64,000 nt of DNA from JACJWR01 sp963842975 (lineage in GTDB: Bacteria > Actinomycetota > Actinomycetes > S36-B12 > UBA10799), in NCBI GenBank assembly GCA_963842975.1, contig CAWJIH010000004.1, positions 62,001 through 126,000 on the forward strand, in the 5' to 3' direction. Position 1 is the first letter of the stretch. Each line of letters begins with the position of its first letter. Below, one piece after another: positions 33,991 through 43,023 of the stretch. The translations under genes and the position numbers were made by a program. The notes below the pieces were generated by a model. That model made no database searches and was not told the origin of the DNA. It saw only the letters and a list, made by a program, of their open reading frames with translations.

Positions 33991-35035
33991 ATGAACACCA
34001 CACGCACCCCACCTCGTCACCGCAGTCGCCGGCTTGGCCGCAGCCACACTGGCACTGGCCGGCTGCGCCGCTGGCGAAGGATCAGCCGCCCCGAACGAAT
34101 CGGCCGCGGGCAATGCGGGCAGCGCTGGCGGACCCAGCAGCAACACACTCGCCTTGGACTACGCCTACTGGAATCCGCTGAGCCTGGTGGTCCGAGACCA
34201 GCAATGCTTGGAGAACTCGGTGGGTGCCGAGGGCGTAACCGTGGAGTGGGTGCAGTCGGCAGGTAGCAACAAGGCCAACGAGAACCTCAACGCCGGTGTG
34301 ATCGACATCGGCTCTACGGCTGGTGTGGCGTCATACGTGGCACGGGCGAACGGCGCGGCGATCAACACCATTGGCGTGTTCTCGCAACCCGAGTGGGCAG
34401 CCATCGTGGTGGGCGCTGACTCACCGATCACCTCCGTCACTGAACTGCAGGGCAAGAAGGTCGCGGCGACGAAGGGCACCGACCCGTACTTCTTCTTGCT
34501 GCAAGCGCTCAACGAGGCCGGCCTCGACCAGACCGACGTGGAGATCGTCAACCTGCAGCACGCCGACGGGCAAGCCGCGCTGGCCCGTGGCGACGTCGAC
34601 GCGTGGGCCGGGTTGGACCCGATCATGGCCACCACAGAAGTGCAGGACGGCGCCAAACTCATCTACCGAAACATCGACTTCAACTCCTACGGCGTGCTCA
34701 ATGCCCGGGAGCAGTTCCTGGAGCAGTCTCCGGACCTGGTCGATGCTGTGCTGACCTGCTACGAGACCGCTCGCGATTGGATCATCGCGAATCCGGATGA
34801 GGCCGCGGGGCTACTCGCACAGGAGGCTTCGCTGGATCCGGCGATCGCCTCCAAGGTCCTCACCGAACGTACCAACGTGGAGGTGTCGCTGGTGCCTGGA
34901 GATGACCAGCAGCAAGTCCTCGAAACGATCACGCCAGTGCTCGTGGCCGAGGGCCAGGTGCGCTCCCAGGAAGAAGCCGATCAAGCTCTGGCCACCCTCT
35001 ACGTGGTTGAGCCGGCGCAACAGGCGACGTCATGA
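33991..35035 (+). CDS. ssuA: Sulfonate-type ABC substrate-binding lipoprotein (frameshift in signal peptide)
   Basis: Extracytoplasmic binding protein of the SsuA/NrtA/TauA family. The mature part is intact from 34,034 on: lipobox ALAGC, then SAGSNKANENLNAGVIDIGS, ELQGKKVAATKGTDPYFFL and ARGDVDAWAGLDPIMAT, typical of this family. The proper start, ATG 33991 with AAGGAG upstream, is one frame off. Dropping one C from CCCC at about 34,008 gives a perfect lipoprotein signal (RTHLVTAVAGLAAATLALAG then C), so the break is probably a sequence error. Its stop overlaps the permease start (ATGA). Ligand likely an organosulfur compound; the exact one is unknown. Confidence 0.8.
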
Positions 35036-35925
35036 GTGTCGAGGCTCGCACCGGGGTGAACCCGGGTGAAGAACCCGCGGTGGTGGCGGCTGCGCCCGCC
35101 ACCACCGGCGGTGGCGCCGCCGACTTCTCCGAGGCATCCGCCCCGACCAGTGTGGTCGGGCGGGTGCGCGGCAAGGTCAGTTGGTTCGGGGCCGCGCTGT
35201 TGGGCCTGGTGCTGCCGGTCGTCTTGCTGCTGACCTGGCAGTACTACTCCACTAACGGTTCGTTCTCGGCCAGTCAACTGCCCACCCCAGGGTCGGTGGT
35301 GGCAGCGCTCAACGAGTTGCTCAGCCGCGGGGTTTTTGTCGACCATGTTGCGATCAGCGTGCAGCGGGTGCTCATCGGCTTTGGCATCGGCGCGACTCTC
35401 GGCATCGCGATTGGTTCCCTGGTCGGCCTGAACCCCACGGCCAGCCGGATCCTCTCCCCGACGATCCAGGCGCTTCGTGCGGTGCCCTCACTGGCGTGGG
35501 TCCCGCTGCTGGTGCTGTGGATGGGCATCTACGAGGGTCCGAAGATCACTCTGGTGGCCATCGGGGCATTCTTCCCGGTGTTCACCACGGTGGCTGCCGG
35601 CTTCGCCCATGCCGACCGGAAATTGATCGAGGTAGGCCGGGCGTACGGGCTGAAGGGATTTTCACTGGTCACCGGCGTGCTGCTGCCGTCGGCGGCTCCG
35701 ACGATCTTTGCCGGACTGCGCCTCGGCCTTGCGCAGGCGTGGTTGTTTGTGGTGGCCGCCGAACTGATCGCCTCGTCGAAGGGACTCGGCTTCCTGCTGC
35801 TGGACAGCCAGAACGTGTCCCGTACCGACATCTTGCTGCTGGCGATCATCAGTTTGGCCTTGCTCGGCAAGATCACCGATTTCATCCTGGCGCGAATCGA
35901 ACGTCACGTGCTGCGCTGGGTCTGA
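35032..35925 (+). CDS. ssuC: ABC transporter permease (SsuC type)
   Basis: A 297-aa membrane permease of the BPD_transp_1 family with about six segments. LLGLVLPVVLLLTWQYYSTN is the first. The EAA-like coupling loop is EVGRAYGLKGFSLVTGVLLP, followed by PTIFAGLRLGLAQAWLFVVA, the usual end of the motif in SsuC/TauC proteins. The N-terminal 50 residues are a disordered Pro/Ala/Thr extension. Coupled to the binding-protein gene by an ATGA overlap. Works with the ATPase and binding protein as an importer. Confidence 0.85.
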   Translation: MSVEARTGVNPGEEPAVVAAAPATTGGGAADFSEASAPTSVVGRVRGKVSWFGAALLGLVLPVVLLLTWQYYSTNGSFSASQLPTPGSVVAALNELLSRGVFVDHVAISVQRVLIGFGIGATLGIAIGSLVGLNPTASRILSPTIQALRAVPSLAWVPLLVLWMGIYEGPKITLVAIGAFFPVFTTVAAGFAHADRKLIEVGRAYGLKGFSLVTGVLLPSAAPTIFAGLRLGLAQAWLFVVAAELIASSKGLGFLLLDSQNVSRTDILLLAIISLALLGKITDFILARIERHVLRWV

Positions 35926-35987
35926 GCCCAGCCCGCACCCCGCTGGGTCGCAGAGACCCACGAATCCCCGAAAGGACACCGACACTC

Positions 35988-37283
35988 ATGAACGATCGCG
36001 AATGGGGGTTCCGCACCCGTGCCCTCCACGCAGGCGGTACCCCAGACAGCGGTACCGGCGCGCGCGCCGTGCCCATTTTCCAGACCACGAGCTTCGTGTT
36101 CGACGACACCGCTGATGCCGCCACGCTGTTCGCCCTGCAGAAGTACGGCAACATCTACTCGCGCATCGGCAATCCGACGGTGGCCGCTTTCGAAGAACGC
36201 CTCGCTTCGCTGGAGGGCGGACTCGGTGCGGTGGCCACCGCCAGCGGGCAGGCCGCGGAGTTCTGCACCTTCGCGGCGCTCGCCGGTGCGGGGGATCACC
36301 TGGTGGCGTCGGCTGCGTTGTACGGCGGCACGGTAACCCAACTGGATGTGACGCTGCGCCGCTTCGGTATCGAAACCACTTTCGTCGATTCCGATGATCC
36401 GGCCGACTATGCCGCCGCGATTGGCGAGCGCACCAAGGCGGTATTCGCCGAGGTGGTGGCCAACCCCTCCGGGGACGTCGCGGACATCGCCGGGTTGGCC
36501 GACGTTGCCCACGCTGCCGGGGTACCGCTGGTGGTGGATGCCACCACCGTCACCCCATACCTGTGCCGACCCATCGAACACGGCGCGGACATCGTGCTGC
36601 ATTCGGCGACGAAGTTCCTGGGCGGGCACGGCACCACGCTCGGTGGAGTGATCGTCGACGCTGGCACCTTCGACTGGGGCAACGGCCGATTCCCCACCAT
36701 GACCGAACCCGTTCCCAGCTACGGCGACATCAAATGGTGGGACAACTTCGGCGAATACGGCTTCCTCACCAAGATCCGGGTCGAGCAACTGCGCGACATC
36801 GGCCCCGCGCTGTCGCCGCACAGCGCGTTCCTGCTGCTGCAGGGGGTGGAGACGCTGCCGCAACGGATGGCCGAACACACCGCGAACGCACGCGAGATCG
36901 CCAGCCGGCTCGACGCCGACTCCCGCATCGATTGGGTCGCCTATGCCGGGCTGCCCACTCACCGCCACCATGACCGTGCCAACCGCTACACCCCACAGGG
37001 GCCAGGCGCTGTGCTCTCCTTTGGCCTTGCCGGAGGCTATGCCGCAGCCGAGGCTTTCATCAACAACGTCGGGCTGCTCAGCCACCTCGCGAATATCGGC
37101 GACGCCCGCAGCCTCGTGATTCACCCCGCCAGCACCACCCACCAGCAACTCCAGCCCGCACAGTTGTTGGCCGCCGGGGTTCCTCCGGAACTGGTGCGAC
37201 TCAGCGTTGGGCTTGAGGACATCGAGGACATCTGGTGGGACATCGACCAAGCCCTGGACAAGGCGATCGGAGCCACCTCATGA
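35988..37283 (+). CDS. metY: O-acetylhomoserine sulfhydrylase (Cys/Met PLP enzyme)
   Basis: A PLP enzyme of the Cys/Met metabolism family that makes homocysteine from O-acetylhomoserine (or O-succinylhomoserine) and sulfide. Family signatures: TRALHAGGTPDSGTGARAVP, YGNIYSRIGNPTVAAFEERLA, the PLP-lysine segment VLHSATKFLGGHGTT (about residues 203-217), and the C-terminal HPASTTHQQL and VRLSVGLEDIEDIWWDI. The ATG at 35988 has GAAAGGA upstream; 431 aa matches the MetY length. Placed behind the transporter, it would fix imported or released sulfide into homocysteine, consistent with SAM control of the operon. Confidence 0.9.
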   Translation: MNDREWGFRTRALHAGGTPDSGTGARAVPIFQTTSFVFDDTADAATLFALQKYGNIYSRIGNPTVAAFEERLASLEGGLGAVATASGQAAEFCTFAALAGAGDHLVASAALYGGTVTQLDVTLRRFGIETTFVDSDDPADYAAAIGERTKAVFAEVVANPSGDVADIAGLADVAHAAGVPLVVDATTVTPYLCRPIEHGADIVLHSATKFLGGHGTTLGGVIVDAGTFDWGNGRFPTMTEPVPSYGDIKWWDNFGEYGFLTKIRVEQLRDIGPALSPHSAFLLLQGVETLPQRMAEHTANAREIASRLDADSRIDWVAYAGLPTHRHHDRANRYTPQGPGAVLSFGLAGGYAAAEAFINNVGLLSHLANIGDARSLVIHPASTTHQQLQPAQLLAAGVPPELVRLSVGLEDIEDIWWDIDQALDKAIGATS

Positions 37284-37756
37284 CCTGGAGTCCGCCGTCG
37301 GCTCGGGACCGCCTGGCGATCCTGCAATCTGCCCGGAGCGTGGCAATTGTGGGCGCCTCGGATAACCCAGCCCGGGCCAGCTACTTCGTGGGAACTTACC
37401 TACTGGCCAGCAGCGACTACACCGTGTGGTTCGTCAACCCGCGAGCCGAGACCATTCTTGGTCACCGGGCCTACCCCAGCCTGGCCGACCTGCCCGGGGC
37501 TCCCGACATCGTGGACGTCTTCCGCAAACCGTCGGATCTGCCGGTGGTGCTAGACGAGGCAGTTGCCGCGCAGGCGAAGGTGCTGTGGCTGCAGCTCGGG
37601 TTGGAGGATGACGCCATCGCCGAGCGGGCGGACGCAGCTGGCCTCGGCGTGGTGATGAACCGATGTGTGAAGATCGAGCACGCCAGATTCCACGGTGGGC
37701 TCCACCTAGCCGGATTCAACACCGGAGTCATCTCATCACGCCGGAGCCTGGCATGA
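37280..37756 (+). CDS. CoA-binding (YccU-like) protein
   Basis: A 158-aa single-domain Rossmann protein of the CoA_binding_2 family: VAIVGASDNPARASYFVGTY at the N-terminus, YTVWFVNPRAETILGHRAYP, and VLWLQLGLEDDAIAERADAAGLGVVMNRCVKIEH. Such proteins resemble the succinyl-CoA synthetase alpha CoA domain and have no defined role. They are frequently found next to metY-type genes. It is joined to metY and to the next gene by ATGA overlaps, so it is made in step with both. A contribution to thiol or acyl-thioester handling is only suggested by the context. Confidence 0.85.
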   Translation: MTWSPPSARDRLAILQSARSVAIVGASDNPARASYFVGTYLLASSDYTVWFVNPRAETILGHRAYPSLADLPGAPDIVDVFRKPSDLPVVLDEAVAAQAKVLWLQLGLEDDAIAERADAAGLGVVMNRCVKIEHARFHGGLHLAGFNTGVISSRRSLA

Positions 37757-39565
37757 ATGTGGGCCCGGAACTGGTCGGGGACACCTGGCTGGGAACCGGT
37801 GGTCGCCGCCTGCGGCTAGCCGATCTACGCGGTCGGATCGTGCTGCTGGACTTCTGGACGCTGTGCTGCGTCAACTGCCACCACGTTCTGGCCGAACTGC
37901 GGCAGATCGAGCAACGCTTCGCCGATGTTCTCACCGTGGTGGGTGTGCACAGCCCGAAGTTCGAGCACGAGAAGGACCCGGCGGCAGTGACCGCAGCTAT
38001 GCAGCGCCACGGCATCACCCACCCGGTGCTCAACGATCCGGAGATGAACACCTGGCAGGCCTATGACGTTCGGGCGTGGCCGACGCTGGTCCTGCTGGAC
38101 ACCCACGGTCGGGTGGCGGCGTCATTCTCTGGGGAAGGCCACGGCCACGCCATCGCCGCTCGGATCGCCAGTCTCGTGGCGGAGGCCGAAGCCGAGGAGT
38201 CGTTGCGCCGCGGTCCGGATGTTTTCGTACCGCTGCCGCCCGCGCCACAGGTCTATCTGCAGCCGGGAAAGGCGCTGCTGCTTGACGATGAGCAGGTTCT
38301 GATCAGCGACAGTGGTCACCACAGCTTGGCTGTGGCAAACATCGACGACCCGAACACGCCGCTCTGGCGGTTCGGCGACGGCACTCGAGGCCTTGCGGAC
38401 GGCGCTGCCGGCGAGGCGCGCTTCAATGAGCCATACGGGGCGGTCCGGCTGCCGACTGAACTGGCGGCTGAGGTGGGCTATGACGTGGTGATTGCCGACA
38501 CCGGCAACCATGCTCTTCGTGGACTGACGCTGGCCACTCGCGAGGTACGTACGCTGGCCGGCACCGGCGGGCAGTGGATGCGCGGCGACGCGACCACCGG
38601 CCCGGCCCGCGAGGTCCCGCTTTCGACACCGTGGGACGTGGCGCTGGTGGACGGTCGGGTCTGGATCGCGATGGCCGGAGACCACCGGATCTGGCAGTTT
38701 GATCCGACGGCCGAACACGTCGAAGTACTCGCTGGGACCACCGGGGAAGGAGTGGTCGACGGGCCGAACGAGGCCGCCTGGTTCGCCCAGCCTTCGGCGC
38801 TGGTGGTGGATCGGGACGCGGTCTGGGTGGTGGACGCCGAGACATCAGCCGTGCGCAGAGTCGCCGATGGGCAGGTCAGCACGGTGATCGGATCGGGACT
38901 ATTTGATTTCGGCGATCGGGATGGGCCAGCCTCGCAGGCGCTGATGCAGCATCCGCTGGGCGCGGCACTGCTCGGTGACGGCTCGCTGGTGATTGCCGAT
39001 GCCTACAACGGCACTCTGCGGCGCTATGACCCCGCCACCGCTCAGGTGTCGACGGTCGCGCGGGACCTTGCGGAACCAAGCGATGTGGTGGTCGTGAGCG
39101 GTGGCACCGAGTTGCTTGTCGTCGAGGCGGCCGCCGGCAGGATCACCCGGCTACCGGTGGCCAATGGCTGGCAGGTGCCGGGGGTGGCCAAACGCACCGA
39201 ACGTCCGTCCCTCGAGGTTGCCTCCGGGCAGTTGCAGATCGAGGTGGTGTTCGCCCCACCGCCCGGGCAGAAACTTGACGACCGTTTCGGGCCCAGCACC
39301 CAGTTGGTGGTGGACGCCTCCCCGGCTGGGGCGCTGGTGGCCGGAGCCGGCACTGGATCGGATCTCACGCGGACGGTGGACCTTGCCCCCGGCGTCGCGA
39401 CCGCCGTTTTGCACATCGCCGCCAGGGGTGCCTCCTGTGACGAGGCGACTGGATAGTGAAGACGGCTACCCGGCCTGTCACATCCACCAGCAGGACTGGG
39501 GGATACCGATCACCGTGACTCCCGACGGCACCCGTACGGTGCGTGCGGTGCTTGCTGGAGCGTGA
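37753..39565 (+). CDS. Thioredoxin-like NHL-repeat protein (frameshift near 3' end)
   Basis: An approximately 600-aa two-part protein: an N-terminal thioredoxin-like domain with the redox motif DFWTLCCVNCHHVLAEL (about residues 35-51), then an NHL beta-propeller (repeats from about 180, e.g. VLISDSGHHSLAVANIDD, FNEPYGAVRLP, ADTGNHALRGL). No signal peptide, so probably cytosolic. The family ends with a Cys-containing tail; here that tail (DGYPACHIHQQDWGIPITV) lies in the next frame after a stop at 39,454-39,456. Dropping one G at about 39,446 restores it. Last gene of the sulfur operon, coupled by ATGA; a role in redox handling of thiols is inferred. Confidence 0.82.
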
Positions 39566-39591
39566 AGTGGCGAGAGCTGGTCGATTTCGAC

Positions 39592-40479
39592 CTACTCTGC
39601 TCCCGCCTCGGCCCCAGCCGCAGGATCGGCTTCCGGATGCCTACGTAGGAATCGGTTCTCATCGTTGACGTAGGCGTAATACAGGCCGATCAGTAATCCG
39701 CCGCCGACGAAATTGCCCACCAGAGCGACCGCCACGTTGGCTATGGCGGCTACGACGTCGATGCCATTGGTGAACCCGTGCACCATGAACAGCACCGTGT
39801 TTGCCACCGAGTGCTCGAAAGCGAGGAAGGCGAAGACGAAGACAGACATGATCATCACGAGTGCTTTGAGCACGTCGGAGTGGATGTTGCCGTTATAGAC
39901 GAGCAACATGGCGAGGTTGATCATGAAGTTGCAGAACAGGGCACGTAGGAACAGGTCCGTCAGCCCGGTCGCCCCGGCGGTGACGTAGCCCAGTTTCGAA
40001 TCGACCGCCTCGGTCATGGCGAGGCTGGTGTCACCGTTGAGCAGGGTGGAAAACGAGACCAGCAGTGCCACCAGCAGCCCGCCGATGAAGTTGCCGAACA
40101 GGCACATCGCTAGCAAGGTCAGCGCCTTGCCGATCGTGGTCTTCCGGTAGTAGACCCCGATCGTAGTGATCATCATGTTCGACGTGAGCAACTCCGACTT
40201 GGAGTAATAGATGAACACCAGCGCCCAGCCGAAGACCAAGGCGCCGAAGAATTTGCCCACCACGTGCAGGTTGCCCTCGCCGACTAGAACCGAATCAAAC
40301 CCGGCCACGATCGTGTAGTAGGTGAGGTAGAAGATGCCAATGATGATCCCGGCCATGGCCGCGCGCATGAGGTAGCGCTGGGCGACGTTGCCGGTCATCG
40401 CGGTCTTCGTATCCAACAGATCCAGCACTGTGGAGATGAACTGCTTTCCGGGGAACATCCGGTCACTCGTGACGGCCAC
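39592..40479 (-). CDS. Formate/nitrite transporter (FNT) family channel
   Basis: A 295-aa pentameric-channel protein with six segments and the FNT internal repeat. RALFCNFMINLAMLLVYNGN corresponds to the family loop with the conserved Cys-Asn, and FLAFEHSVANTVLFMVHGF contains the central pore His. The first half shows SELLTSNMMITTIGVY, the pseudo-symmetric counterpart. Substrates in the family are formate, nitrite, hydrosulfide or lactate. The neighbouring sulfur operon makes hydrosulfide worth considering, but the gene is on the opposite strand and the context is weak. The C-terminal tail is Ala/Glu-rich. Confidence 0.87.
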   Translation of the reverse strand: MAVTSDRMFPGKQFISTVLDLLDTKTAMTGNVAQRYLMRAAMAGIIIGIFYLTYYTIVAGFDSVLVGEGNLHVVGKFFGALVFGWALVFIYYSKSELLTSNMMITTIGVYYRKTTIGKALTLLAMCLFGNFIGGLLVALLVSFSTLLNGDTSLAMTEAVDSKLGYVTAGATGLTDLFLRALFCNFMINLAMLLVYNGNIHSDVLKALVMIMSVFVFAFLAFEHSVANTVLFMVHGFTNGIDVVAAIANVAVALVGNFVGGGLLIGLYYAYVNDENRFLRRHPEADPAAGAEAGAE

Positions 40480-40648
40480 GCACCGAGGCTAGCCGTGGAG
40501 AAGGCGTGATGCGCCCGCGCGGAGCAGGGTTGTGCTCAGAAGGTTCCGACGATGGGAGCGTAGAAGCAGGCGAAGCCAGCTCGTGAGACTTGACTCGATT
40601 GCCGGATATTGGTGTCCCTGCAGCGAGCACTTCATCTAGCCTGGAGTC

Positions 40649-41693
40649 ATGTTCCCGGATGGCCGAGACCTCGTCGCACGAGTCAAGCGCGATCCGGATG
40701 CTGCCCTGTCGTCCCTGACCGAGAAGTACGGTCAGCAGTTGTATGACTACTGCGTGACGATGGTGGCTGATCCTGATGTGGCCTCCAACGCGGTGGCCGG
40801 CGCCTTGCTGGCGGCCACCCGGCGGATCGCGGACTTACCCGATGCGCGCGACTTCGACGTCTGGCTGTTTTCGCTTGCGCGGGCGGAATGTTTACTACTC
40901 CTGCAGCTTGCGCCGGATCGGTTGCGCCGTCGGCCGCTCAGCGTCGCCGCGGTGGCAGACGAATCGGACGGCGCCACCGGATCGGGACCTGAGCTGTCGC
41001 CGCACGACGGACTACCGGTTGATGTTGCACTCGTGGGGCAAGGACTGGCCACCTTGAGCGTCGGCGACCGGGAAGTGTTGGTGCTGCAGCGCGGGTGCGG
41101 CTTCGACGCGGATCAGATTTCCCAGATCATGGGGGTCACCCCCGCCAACGCCACCCACCGGCTGGCACGAGCCGGTGACCACTTGGCCGAAGCGGTGGCC
41201 GCGCAGGTGCTCCTGCATGATCCGCCGGGATCCTGCGATGGGCTGGATAGCGCTCGTGGGCGACAGCACCGCGGCAGACGCGATGGGCCTTCGCCGACTC
41301 ATCTCCGCCCACGTGGCAGATTGCCCATGGTGCGCAGAGCGAGTGTTCGATGTGCGTCCGGTGTATGCCTCCGCCGAAGCGGGTCCGCGCGTCTACCGGT
41401 CTAAATCGGATGCGGCTGCCGGCATTCGGCAACGCCTCGCTGATGCCGCGCCAACGAGCCGCGGGCCTGGGTCGGACCCGACAGTTGCCGCTTCGGGGAA
41501 CCCCGAGCCTGGGGTGGCAGTTGCGGGTGGTGCGGCTTCGAAGTCGGCTGGGCAGCCTGCGCGCAAACGCCGTTGGTGGTAACCCGCCTCTACGCTCGTG
41601 CTCTTGGCAGGTGGGGGACTGGCGTTCGCGATCGCGGATCGACCCGCAGGGGTATCGGGCGTTGCCGCGCAAGCCGCAACCGGAGCTCCCTAG
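40649..41693 (+). pseudogene. ECF sigma factor with anti-sigma-like zinc motif and membrane segment, disrupted
   Basis: N-terminal sigma-70 region 2 (LTEKYGQQLYDYCVTMVADP, then DARDFDVWLFSLARAE) and region 4 (LSVGDREVLVLQRGCGFDAD, then QISQIMGVTPANATHRLARA), as in ECF sigma factors. The reading frame shifts by +1 at about 41,245. The next frame gives LRRLISAHVADCPWCAERVF, i.e. Hx3Cx2C, the zinc motif of ZAS anti-sigma factors, followed by a disordered linker. After an in-frame TAA at about 41,580 the same frame encodes a membrane helix (STLVLLAGGGLAFAIAD) and stops at 41,693. Removing one G from GGG at about 41,246 repairs the shift, and a pair of homopolymer errors around 41,577-41,585 would remove the TAA. 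If so, this is one sigma/anti-sigma fusion of roughly 350 aa. The intact first frame ends at 41,404. Confidence 0.7.
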
Positions 41694-41709
41694 GGTCGCG
41701 AGTCGGCCG

Positions 41710-42114
41710 TCAGGCTGGGGCGATCTCGGAGATCAACTGTTCGATGTTTCCCCGGATCTTGTCGCGGATCGGCCGCACCGAATCGACACCTTGGCCGGCT
41801 GGATCTTCCAGCACCCAGTCTTCATACCGCTTGCCGGGGAACACCGGGCAGACGTCGCCGCAACCCATGGTGATCACTACATCTGATTCCTTCACCGCAT
41901 CCGTGGTGAGCACCTTGGGAATCTCCGCGGAGATGTCGATGCCTTCTTCAAGCATGGCCTCTACGACGGCAGGGTTCACCGTGTCGGCGGGTGCGGATCC
42001 GGCAGACCGAACCTCGACTCGATCCCCGGCGAGGTGGGTCAGCCAGGCGGCGGCCATCTGCGAGCGGCCGGCGTTGTGGACGCAGACGAATAGGACGGAT
42101 GGTTTTTCGGACAC
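41710..42114 (-). CDS. arsC: Arsenate reductase, LMW-phosphatase type
   Basis: A 134-aa ArsC of the low-molecular-weight tyrosine-phosphatase fold that reduces arsenate to arsenite. The active-site loop VLFVCVHNAGRSQMAAAWL (CxxN-GRSQ) is near the N-terminus. Further motifs are VVITMGCGDVCPVFPGKRYE (resolving cysteines) and WVLEDPAGQG (catalytic Asp-Pro). The GTG at 42114 has GAGGAG 3-8 nt upstream and is preferred; an in-frame ATG at 42144 adds ten residues. It lies just downstream of a second, longer arsenate reductase on the same strand. Confidence 0.88.
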   Translation of the reverse strand: MSEKPSVLFVCVHNAGRSQMAAAWLTHLAGDRVEVRSAGSAPADTVNPAVVEAMLEEGIDISAEIPKVLTTDAVKESDVVITMGCGDVCPVFPGKRYEDWVLEDPAGQGVDSVRPIRDKIRGNIEQLISEIAPA

Positions 42115-42146
42115 GGGCTCCTCTTTCCGTTGGCTGGAAGTCATTT

Positions 42147-42896
42147 TCACAGAGGCAGGATCTCGCCGAGCAGGCCACGCACTCTTTGTTCGATGTCGTC
42201 GCGGATCGGCCGCACCTTTTCCAGCGGCAAACCGTCTGGGTCTGCGAGGTCCCAGTCGAGATAGCGCTTCCCGGGGTACACGGGGCAGGCATCCCCGCAT
42301 CCCATGGTCACGATCACGTCTGCGGCGCGCACCACGTCGTCGGTGAGCGGTTTGGGAAACGCCTCAGTGAGGGGGATTCCCACCTCGGCCATCGCGGCAG
42401 CGGCGGTGGGGTTGACCTCGAGTCCTGGCAGCGAGCCGGCGGAGCGCACATGCACCCTGCCGTTGGACAAGTGGTTGAGGAAACCCGCCGCCATCTGCGA
42501 GCGGCCTGCGTTCTGCACACAGATGAACAGCACCTCCGGCGTCGGTTTGGCTACCCGACCCTCGGCCTGAGCAACCGCGAGCAGGCGCTCTTTGGCGAAT
42601 CGTTCGGTGAGCATCGGCAGGAAGGTCTGCACCTTGGCGCGAGCCGAGAGGAGGTCGTAGCTCTCCTCGACTAGTTGGCGGACGGACTCTTCGTTGAAGA
42701 CACCGTCGTACCGGTAGGCAAGGTCGGTCGTGATTTGGCGGAGGGCCAGTTGCGTTTCTAGGTCCCGCTTTGGGGACCCGGATTCCGGGCTCGCGCCGGT
42801 ACCCACGGAGTCTGCGGATTCCGTGGGTTCTTTCGAGACTGACGATTCGGACGTGCTCAAGTTGGCCTCCGAGGGCGAGATGCTGCGACGGACCAC
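42147..42896 (-). CDS. Arsenate reductase with N-terminal helical domain
   Basis: A 249-aa two-domain protein. Residues about 45-120 (ALRQITTDLAYRYDGVFNEE, then SVRQLVEESYDLLSARAKVQ) form a helical bundle found in front of some actinobacterial ArsC proteins. From about 122 an LMW-phosphatase ArsC domain follows: VLFICVQNAGRSQMAAGFLN, VIVTMGCGDACPVYPGKRYL, DWDLADPDG. The first 40 residues are Ser/Glu-rich and disordered, so the real start may be further in. Actinobacterial fusions of this type are thought to be mycothiol/mycoredoxin-dependent. First gene of the leftward arsenic operon. Confidence 0.85.
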   Translation of the reverse strand: MVRRSISPSEANLSTSESSVSKEPTESADSVGTGASPESGSPKRDLETQLALRQITTDLAYRYDGVFNEESVRQLVEESYDLLSARAKVQTFLPMLTERFAKERLLAVAQAEGRVAKPTPEVLFICVQNAGRSQMAAGFLNHLSNGRVHVRSAGSLPGLEVNPTAAAAMAEVGIPLTEAFPKPLTDDVVRAADVIVTMGCGDACPVYPGKRYLDWDLADPDGLPLEKVRPIRDDIEQRVRGLLGEILPL

Positions 42897-42973
42897 GCTG
42901 GCCGAAACCTCCGAAACCTCCGAAACCGCTTCGAAACCAAGCAGTTCTGGACGTGGCCACGTGAACCGTCTAC

Positions 42974-43023
42974 ATTGATGACTGTCGATCTAGGCTACTC
43001 TCGGGATATCGACCGATGTCAAT
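42974..43023. promoter_or_regulatory. Two ArsR-like operator boxes between arsC and arsR
   Basis: ATTGAT-GACT-GTCGAT (42974-42989) and ATCGAC-CGAT-GTCAAT (43008-43023) have the same 6-4-6 layout and lie 34 bp apart centre to centre in the divergent promoter region. The second overlaps the most upstream arsR start codon, which suggests that arsR starts further in or is leaderless. A third similar box precedes arsM at 26,665. Binding by ArsR is inferred. Confidence 0.55.

Noticed and set aside
35496..35987. 164-residue extension of MetY
   Set aside because: Runs in another frame of ssuC; the ATG at 35988 with GAAAGGA fits the family length.
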